From contig CAKVMJ010000018.1 in the NCBI GenBank assembly GCA_934772445.1, positions 1 to 31,308 of the forward strand: a DNA stretch of 31,308 bases, in the 5' to 3' direction. Every line of letters begins with the position of its first letter. Position 1 is the first letter of the stretch. The notes under the pieces were generated by a model, which was not told the DNA's origin, did not search any database, and saw only the letters and a list, made by a program, of their open reading frames with translations. Position numbers and translations under genes: made by a program. Positions 25,918-31,308 of this stretch are shown one piece after another. Source of the stretch: an uncultured Clostridia bacterium. Its GTDB lineage: Bacteria > Bacillota > Clostridia > Christensenellales > UBA1242.

Positions 25918-28900
25918 TTATAAATCCTCGCCAAATCTTTCTTCAAATTCTTGTTGTGTTACATAAATACTTCTTACATTTTTAGTATCTGGAGGAGAAA
26001 TCATACCGCATCTCTCCATTTGGTCGACAATTTTTCCAGCTCTTGGATACCCGATACCAAACGCTCTTTGCAACTTACTAATAGATATAGAATTAGTTTT
26101 TATTGCTATTCTCAAAGAATCTTTTAATAATGGGTCAAATTCCTCTTCATTTTGATTTACTTCATACCCACCACCAGATTTTGAGAACATAGCTTTCTCT
26201 ATTTCCTCATCGAAATCTGCCTCATTATTTTCTTTTATATAACTAACAATTTTCTTAATCTCTTCATTAGATAAGAACGCACCTTGTATTCTCTTTAAAT
26301 CTGGACTATCAGATGGTTGATATAACATATCACCTTTACCAAGCAATCTCTCTGCACCACCAACATTTAATATAGTTTTACTATCTTGAGGTGCTTGAAC
26401 AGCAAACGCAATTCTAGCAGGAAGGTTTGCTTTAATTGTACCAGTAATAACATCAACGCTAGGTCTTTGCGTTGCAAGCACTAAGTGAATACCAGCAGCT
26501 CTTGCTTTTGCAGCCAATCTCATAATTTTATCTTCTAAGTCTTTTTTAGCTTGAGTCATTAAATCGGCTAATTCATCAACTATAATGATTATATAAGGCA
26601 TTTTTTCGTTAAAGCCATTTTTAACTTCATCGGTTTCATTATATTCTTCAATATTTCTAACTGCAAAGTTTTTGAAGTTCATATATCTTCTTTCCATTTC
26701 GTTAATTGTCCAAGCAAATGCTGAAATAGCTTTATCAACTTCAGTTATAACATTTCTTGTTAGAAGATGAGGTAATCCATTATAGAATGTAAATTCAACT
26801 TGTTTTGGGTCAACTAAGATAAATTTAACATCTTGTGGACTTGCCTTATATAAAATACTACAAATAAGCGAATTTATGCCCACACTCTTACCACTACCAG
26901 TTTGACCAGCAACTAGTAAGTGAGGCATTTTTTCAAGTCTTGCAACTAAGCAATCACCAGAAATATCTTTACCCAAACCAAAAGTTAACAATGATTTACT
27001 GCTAGTAAATGCATTAGATTCTAGTATATCACGAAGCCCAACTGTGTCAATAACTTTATTCGGAACTTCAACACCAAATGCGTTTTTACCCGGAATAGGT
27101 ATTTCAGTTTTGATTTTACCCAAACACATCAACGGCATTTGAATATCATCAATATAGTTTGTAATTTTTGTTACAGAAACACCAGCAGGCATTTGCATTT
27201 CAAATCTAGTAAACGCAGGTCCTTTTAAAATAGAGCAAACTTTAGCAGGAATTTTGAAATTGCTTAAAGTTTCTTCCAATACTTTCGCTTTATCTGCTAA
27301 ATCGGCATCATCTGTATCGTTCTGAGATTTTCTAATTTCAAGCAAATCAATTGGAGGTCGTTTATATTCTGGTGGTTTCTTATATTTTGGAACTTTCTTT
27401 TCTTCAACTGGCTTTTGTTCTTCTTTAGATACTTGGTCAATTGTTATCTGGCTAGACTTATCAAACCTATTTTGTTTAGAGAAATCTTGCTTTGGTTTAT
27501 TCTCAAATGAGGATAAATCTTTATTAACTTTATCAATAGAATCAATATATTCTTGTTTATGTTCGTTGTAAGATTTCTTAGTTAGATGTTCATCATAAAT
27601 ATCTGGTCTTACAACTTCTTCAGGCTCTTCTTTCTTCTCAACTTTTGAAGATTTAAATTCATTTTCTATTGTTATATCTTTTGCATCATCTGTGTAACCA
27701 AATTTGCTAACAAACCCATTTTTATCTTTAGATTTTTCAAAATTTGGTTTCTTAAATGCTGGCTCTTCTTCCGTTTCACCCATAGAAGAAATTATATCTT
27801 GTTGAGTTTGGTCATCATAACCAAATTTATTCTTATTTGGGACATAAGAACTTTGTTGATTATTAGGTGGTTGAAAATTAGGCGGAGTAAATGGTTGATT
27901 AAATCCATTATCAAACGAATTGTTATCAAATCCAAATTGTGAATTTTGATTTATAGGATTATTCATATATGGATTTGAGTTATTCGCCACCATACTTGGA
28001 TTCATCATCGCATCACTATTAAATGCTTGAGGCGGTGCAAAAGGATTTTGGTTATTAAATGTGTTTGGAGCACCATATTCTTTCATAGGATTACCAAAGA
28101 AATCTTGTAAATCATCTGAAAATTTGTCATTTTGCTCATAGGGATTATAATCAAAATTCATATTTGGCTTATTTGCAAATATGTCATTATTTTTAGGTTT
28201 TTGAACTGGAGTTGGCTTTGGAATTGCTCTTCCATTAATAGAAGATAAAAATTCTCTATTAAGCCTTTCTTTTTCACTCATTTGAGGTTGAGGTTTTTCA
28301 TTAAATACAAACGATGTTGTAGGATTTGCATCAAGCTCATCTTCGGTATGAATAAATACTGGAGGCTTATCACCTTTCTTCTCTTCTTTTTTCTCATCAT
28401 ACTCGTTATTTAACTTGAAAATATCATTTTTAGTATATAATAGGTTTTTATTCTCTTCTTCTGGTTCAACTTTTTCTTCTTCTTGTTTTTTCTTATTTAA
28501 ACCCAATAAACTTAAAATGCGTTCCCTATCTTTATCGCTATTTTCAGCATTGGTAACTCCAATTTTCTCTTCTTTTTCATTATCTTTGACAAAGATATTT
28601 TCATCATATTGCTTTTGAGGTTGAGGTTTCTCCTCTTCCTTTGGCTCTTCTTCTAGGATAGGTTGCTTTAAGTTTGTTTTTTCTTGAACATCTTTTGTTA
28701 TAACCCTAGCCTTATTTGCATTTGAGTTTACAAAGCATACATCAATAAATAATGCAGAGAAAGCAACTAAAAGTATGGCAAATAAAACACCTGTTCCGGC
28801 TGAGTCTAAGGCTAGATAAAAAGGATAAACTATTAATCCAAACAAAACACCACCGCAAGTTAACTTACCTTGCCAAATATAGTCAATATACTCACCAAAA

Positions 28901-29226
28901 TTTGTGGAGATATTCAAGGTTGTTAAAACTTGAAGGATTAAAATTAAACAAGATAACGCTAACACTCCATAAACAATAGAAATTTTAGGCAACTCAATAT
29001 TTTTGCCCATTATTAAAAGTATTCCTAGAACTATAAATGCTAAATTAATAGCATAAAAAGATAAACCGAACACACCTAAGAAAAGTGAGTTCAACACTTT
29101 AATTATATTAAAAACTAAATTAATAAATATTGGGATAAAAACGCAAAGAAAAATTATACCAACTCTTTTTTGGTAAGCTCGTTTTTTATTTTGAATATTA
29201 GAATTTTGATTTGAATAAACTGCCAA
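25918..29226 (-). CDS. ftsK: DNA translocase FtsK/SpoIIIE family
   Basis: Membrane-anchored motor that pumps chromosomal DNA through the septum. About 1102 residues. Four or five transmembrane helices at about 22-165; a long Asn/Gln/Pro/Lys/Glu-rich linker to about residue 640; then the motor, with Walker A AGQTGSGKSVGIN near 775, DPKQVEFTFYNGLPHLL, Walker B IIIIVDELADLM near 882 and ATQRPSVDVITGTIKAN; last the gamma winged helix near 1045-1077 (KLQRAFGIGYPRAGKIVDQMERCGMI). The start is a TTG at 29226 with AAGG seven bases upstream. First gene of the operon reaching recA. Confidence 0.96.
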   Translation of the reverse strand: MAVYSNQNSNIQNKKRAYQKRVGIIFLCVFIPIFINLVFNIIKVLNSLFLGVFGLSFYAINLAFIVLGILLIMGKNIELPKISIVYGVLALSCLILILQVLTTLNISTNFGEYIDYIWQGKLTCGGVLFGLIVYPFYLALDSAGTGVLFAILLVAFSALFIDVCFVNSNANKARVITKDVQEKTNLKQPILEEEPKEEEKPQPQKQYDENIFVKDNEKEEKIGVTNAENSDKDRERILSLLGLNKKKQEEEKVEPEEENKNLLYTKNDIFKLNNEYDEKKEEKKGDKPPVFIHTEDELDANPTTSFVFNEKPQPQMSEKERLNREFLSSINGRAIPKPTPVQKPKNNDIFANKPNMNFDYNPYEQNDKFSDDLQDFFGNPMKEYGAPNTFNNQNPFAPPQAFNSDAMMNPSMVANNSNPYMNNPINQNSQFGFDNNSFDNGFNQPFTPPNFQPPNNQQSSYVPNKNKFGYDDQTQQDIISSMGETEEEPAFKKPNFEKSKDKNGFVSKFGYTDDAKDITIENEFKSSKVEKKEEPEEVVRPDIYDEHLTKKSYNEHKQEYIDSIDKVNKDLSSFENKPKQDFSKQNRFDKSSQITIDQVSKEEQKPVEEKKVPKYKKPPEYKRPPIDLLEIRKSQNDTDDADLADKAKVLEETLSNFKIPAKVCSILKGPAFTRFEMQMPAGVSVTKITNYIDDIQMPLMCLGKIKTEIPIPGKNAFGVEVPNKVIDTVGLRDILESNAFTSSKSLLTFGLGKDISGDCLVARLEKMPHLLVAGQTGSGKSVGINSLICSILYKASPQDVKFILVDPKQVEFTFYNGLPHLLTRNVITEVDKAISAFAWTINEMERRYMNFKNFAVRNIEEYNETDEVKNGFNEKMPYIIIIVDELADLMTQAKKDLEDKIMRLAAKARAAGIHLVLATQRPSVDVITGTIKANLPARIAFAVQAPQDSKTILNVGGAERLLGKGDMLYQPSDSPDLKRIQGAFLSNEEIKKIVSYIKENNEADFDEEIEKAMFSKSGGGYEVNQNEEEFDPLLKDSLRIAIKTNSISISKLQRAFGIGYPRAGKIVDQMERCGMISPPDTKNVRSIYVTQQEFEERFGEDL

Positions 29227-29280
29227 AATATTACCTTCACTTTAAAGAAATTAAAATAAGAAACAATACTTTATTGAATA

Positions 29281-29289
29281 ATTATAGCA
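29281..29289 (-). promoter_or_regulatory. extended -10 promoter of the ftsK operon
   Basis: TGCTATAAT on the minus strand, an extended -10 with a perfect hexamer, about 54 bases before the ftsK TTG. The -35 is poor. The gap between the deacetylase stop and this promoter holds no clear terminator. Confidence 0.65.
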
Positions 29290-29363
29290 TATCAAAAGTT
29301 TATTTAAAAATAAAAATATGCTTTATATATAAATAAATTATTTACATATAAAACATAAATTTT

Positions 29364-30074
29364 CTAAGAAATTGTATTTGATACAGTTGTTGCAACCAAA
29401 TTATTTAATTTTATATACTCCAAAATAGCTGGCAAAGCCTCTACTGTGGACTTGGTTGGATGCATTAAAACCAAATCTCCACCCTTTAATTTATTGGTTG
29501 CCCTTGAATAAATTAGTGATGAATTTTGGTCACGCCAATCAATTGTATCTAAGCTCCACATAATCGTGGAATATCCTAAATCTTCAGCGGCTTCAATTGT
29601 TGAAAGATTAAATGCTCCGCTTGGTGGCGCAAATAAATGCATATCTAGATCTAAATAAACTTTTATTAACGAATGAGTATTATATATTTCTTCCCTATTT
29701 TGCTCATAAGTTAATTTATCTTGGTCTAGATGAAAGTATCCGTGACTTCCGATTTCGTGACCATCGTTATAAATTTGAAGCAAAGTATCTTTTTCTTTTT
29801 CAGCCCAAGTTCCACCAACAAAGAATGTGGTTTTAACATCGTATTTTTTGAATATTTCAAGCATCTTAGGTATATATTCCGTACCCCAATAAACATTAAC
29901 CATCAAACTAACTTTGTTAGAATCTCTATTACCATTATATATAACATTTTTATTGTCATAATTTAATGTGTATTCAGCATTAACATTATTAGCAACAAAA
30001 AATACTGTTAATAACATACTAACTATTAAAAATGTGGAAAATGCTCTCATTAATATCAACTTTTTATTTTTCAT
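29364..30074 (-). CDS. NodB-like polysaccharide deacetylase
   Basis: Secreted or membrane-tethered enzyme of the carbohydrate esterase 4 fold, about 236 residues. N-terminal hydrophobic segment at about 9-31 (signal peptide or anchor). The first motif, TFDDGP in active enzymes, is VNVYWGTEY, as in the YlxY/PdaB-like Bacillota branch, so the catalytic base Asp is missing here. The metal His pair is in HEIGSHGYFH; FAPPSG is motif 3; DTIDWRD and LMHP are motifs 4 and 5. Its target could be peptidoglycan but is not proven. Stands alone upstream of ftsK. Confidence 0.88.
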   Translation of the reverse strand: MKNKKLILMRAFSTFLIVSMLLTVFFVANNVNAEYTLNYDNKNVIYNGNRDSNKVSLMVNVYWGTEYIPKMLEIFKKYDVKTTFFVGGTWAEKEKDTLLQIYNDGHEIGSHGYFHLDQDKLTYEQNREEIYNTHSLIKVYLDLDMHLFAPPSGAFNLSTIEAAEDLGYSTIMWSLDTIDWRDQNSSLIYSRATNKLKGGDLVLMHPTKSTVEALPAILEYIKLNNLVATTVSNTIS

Positions 30075-30108
30075 ACTAAATAATATGAAAATTATCTTAT
30101 AAAAATAA

Positions 30109-30138
30109 CAAAAAGGCTTAAATTTAAAAACCTTTTTG
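30109..30138 (-). terminator. terminator of the BspA-like gene
   Basis: On the minus strand CAAAAAGG...CCTTTTTG arms with an AT-rich loop, followed by TTATTTTT. It lies 28 bases after the LRR gene stop. Confidence 0.72.
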
Positions 30139-30165
30139 CTATTATTAATAATATTTATTTATCTT

Positions 30166-31308
30166 TTAAAGTGCATTAAACTCCGCACGAGTTACTCCCC
30201 AAGTGACTGTTAATTGATTGGAATTATCATAGTAATTCCAATATGTTCCCCAACCGCTTGGTTTTTCACTTGCTTCGCAATAGATTTTAAGGGTAGAAGA
30301 ACACCTGTAAAATGGAGAATCGTAATACCTAGATACTGATATTGTTGCAACTGATGCTGGAATAAATATTTTTGTTAATCCACTACAACCATTAAATGCA
30401 GAATTTCCTATACTGGTTACACTATTTGGTATATTTATACTTGTTAATCCACTACAACCATTAAATGCAGAATTTCCTATACTTGTTATCGTATTAGGAA
30501 TAATTGTATTCATACAACCTGCAATTAATGTATTACTAGCGGTTTCTATTATTGCATTACAATTATTTCGACTATCATATTTTGTATTTCCACTTGCAAC
30601 TGCAATACTTGTTAGTCCACTACAACATAAAAACGCATTTTCTCCAATACTTACTACCGTATCCGGAATTGTTACACTTAACAAATTCAGACAATAACCA
30701 AAAGCATTTTCTCCAATACTTACTACCGTATCCGGAATTGTTACACTTACTATACCAACAGAATCTCTAAAATTAAAACTACTAATCCTGCTAATACTAT
30801 TAGGTAATATTACACTAGTTATACTTCTATTCCTTTTAAATGTCGGAGAGGAATATGTTCCAGCAGCAAACCCACTAACTGGTTTTTCATTATACATATT
30901 TGGTATTACAACTTCACCGCTTAAAGATGAACTATCCTCTACTTCAACTAAATAAGAATTACCATCAATAGATAATATAAATTTTAATCCAATTATAGAT
31001 GCAGTTTTGCAATATAAAGATGACATAAGAGAAGAATCATTTAAAGATTGAGAAAGATAATCATCGGAAACAACTTTTGATAGCCCTTCATCAAAGAACC
31101 AGCCTGTGGAATATTCGGCAGTTTGCTGAGTGGCTAAATATTCGCCTAGAGTTTGACCTGCCAATGTACTTGAACTTACAGTTGTTGGTGTTGCACCATC
31201 AACAGAGGTTACTATTGTTCCCTTTGAGTTACCACCAACATTGAAATTAAAGGTTACGCCTGCATCAAAGTTTGGTGCTAAACCAAAATCTGCATTTATT
31301 GTTCCTGT
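30166..31308 (-). CDS. BspA-type leucine-rich-repeat surface protein (5' end outside the window)
   Basis: Partial: the frame stays open to the window edge with no start, so the gene begins beyond 31308. The in-window TTG at 31164 is not a real start. Upstream of it is a segment (residues ending ...VTFNFNVGGNSKGTIVTS) matching the start of a Flg_new/InlB B-repeat-like domain, whose end (EYSTGWFFDEGLSK...LYCK) follows it. Then come five or so LRR_5 units with the consensus IP..V.SIG..AF..C..L.S. The C-terminus has no sortase signal or membrane helix in the visible sequence. Typical adhesin-like surface protein of gut Bacillota; binding partner unknown. Confidence 0.88.
   Translation of the reverse strand, partial: TGTINADFGLAPNFDAGVTFNFNVGGNSKGTIVTSVDGATPTTVSSSTLAGQTLGEYLATQQTAEYSTGWFFDEGLSKVVSDDYLSQSLNDSSLMSSLYCKTASIIGLKFILSIDGNSYLVEVEDSSSLSGEVVIPNMYNEKPVSGFAAGTYSSPTFKRNRSITSVILPNSISRISSFNFRDSVGIVSVTIPDTVVSIGENAFGYCLNLLSVTIPDTVVSIGENAFLCCSGLTSIAVASGNTKYDSRNNCNAIIETASNTLIAGCMNTIIPNTITSIGNSAFNGCSGLTSINIPNSVTSIGNSAFNGCSGLTKIFIPASVATISVSRYYDSPFYRCSSTLKIYCEASEKPSGWGTYWNYYDNSNQLTVTWGVTRAEFNAL
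30372..30483. repeat. tandem 69-base LRR units, identical 43-base cores
   Basis: 43 bases at 30372-30414 recur exactly at 30441-30483, 69 bases (23 codons) apart. They encode LRR_5 units ending in NSAFNGCSGLT. Confidence 0.9.
30635..30749. repeat. second pair of 69-base LRR units, identical 46-base cores
   Basis: 46 bases at 30635-30680 recur exactly at 30704-30749, again 69 bases apart. They encode the VTIPDTVVSIGENAF segment. The identity between copies implies recent duplication or conversion. Confidence 0.9.

Noticed and set aside
27560..27578. LexA-like half site inside ftsK
   Set aside because: Only one half (CGAAC) matches, and it is in coding sequence far from any promoter.
30372..30749. 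Regular repeats as a CRISPR array
   Set aside because: The period is 69 bases (23 codons) and encodes LRR units; there are no unique spacers or cas genes.
30166..31164. A complete 332-residue LRR gene starting at TTG 31164
   Set aside because: The frame is open to the window edge and the upstream codons continue the B-repeat-like domain, so the gene is truncated by the window.

Overview
This is a 31.3 kb piece of an AT-rich bacterial chromosome, fully packed with housekeeping genes. The gene order (ftsK-rimO-pgsA-cinA-recA, then miaB-mutS-mutL-miaA, then lexA next to a tyrosine recombinase) and the Gram-positive LexA boxes point to a low-GC Bacillota, most likely an uncultured gut-type Clostridia lineage. 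The leucine-rich-repeat surface protein at the right edge fits that habitat. UGA is a stop: rimO ends at a TGA that overlaps the pgsA ATG. I cannot name the species.

Left part (1-9.3 kb): a tRNA-Trp gene on the minus strand; rnhA (+); a minus-strand ABC-2 exporter pair whose ATPase has lost several catalytic residues; a VTT-domain (TVP38/TMEM64) membrane protein (+); a 706-residue PadR-type regulator whose C-terminus is a four-helix membrane domain (-); a YgjP/SprT-like metallopeptidase (+); a 548-base gap holding possible RNA structure, a possible 24-codon leaderless ORF and recurring TATGCAAA words; and an orphan minus-strand gene that may be a degenerate nucleotidyltransferase.

Middle (9.4-18 kb): a XerS-like tyrosine recombinase and lexA (+), then convergent miaB-mutS-mutL-miaA (-), which is a tRNA-modification and mismatch-repair operon.

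Right part (18.2-31.3 kb): a class A penicillin-binding protein (+), then the long minus-strand run ftsK-rimO-pgsA-cinA-recA-thyX. recA has its own SOS promoter inside this run, and thyX follows recA by 10 bases. Upstream are a NodB-like deacetylase and a 5'-truncated BspA-type LRR surface protein.

How the genes work together: RecA and LexA form the SOS switch, and both carry near-consensus LexA boxes (CGAACAAATGTTTG and CGAACAAATGTTTC). MutS and MutL repair mismatches. ThyX supplies dTMP and is probably co-induced with RecA. FtsK and the Xer-like recombinase would resolve and move chromosome termini. The class A PBP, PgsA and the deacetylase serve the envelope. The clearest novelties are the membrane-tethered PadR protein, the hydrolysis-deficient-looking ABC ATPase, the double-length ThyX with a cysteine tail, the eroded CinA, and a set of promoters whose -10 box ends exactly 7 bases before the ATG, which predicts leaderless mRNAs. 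No phage, CRISPR array or insertion sequence was seen.
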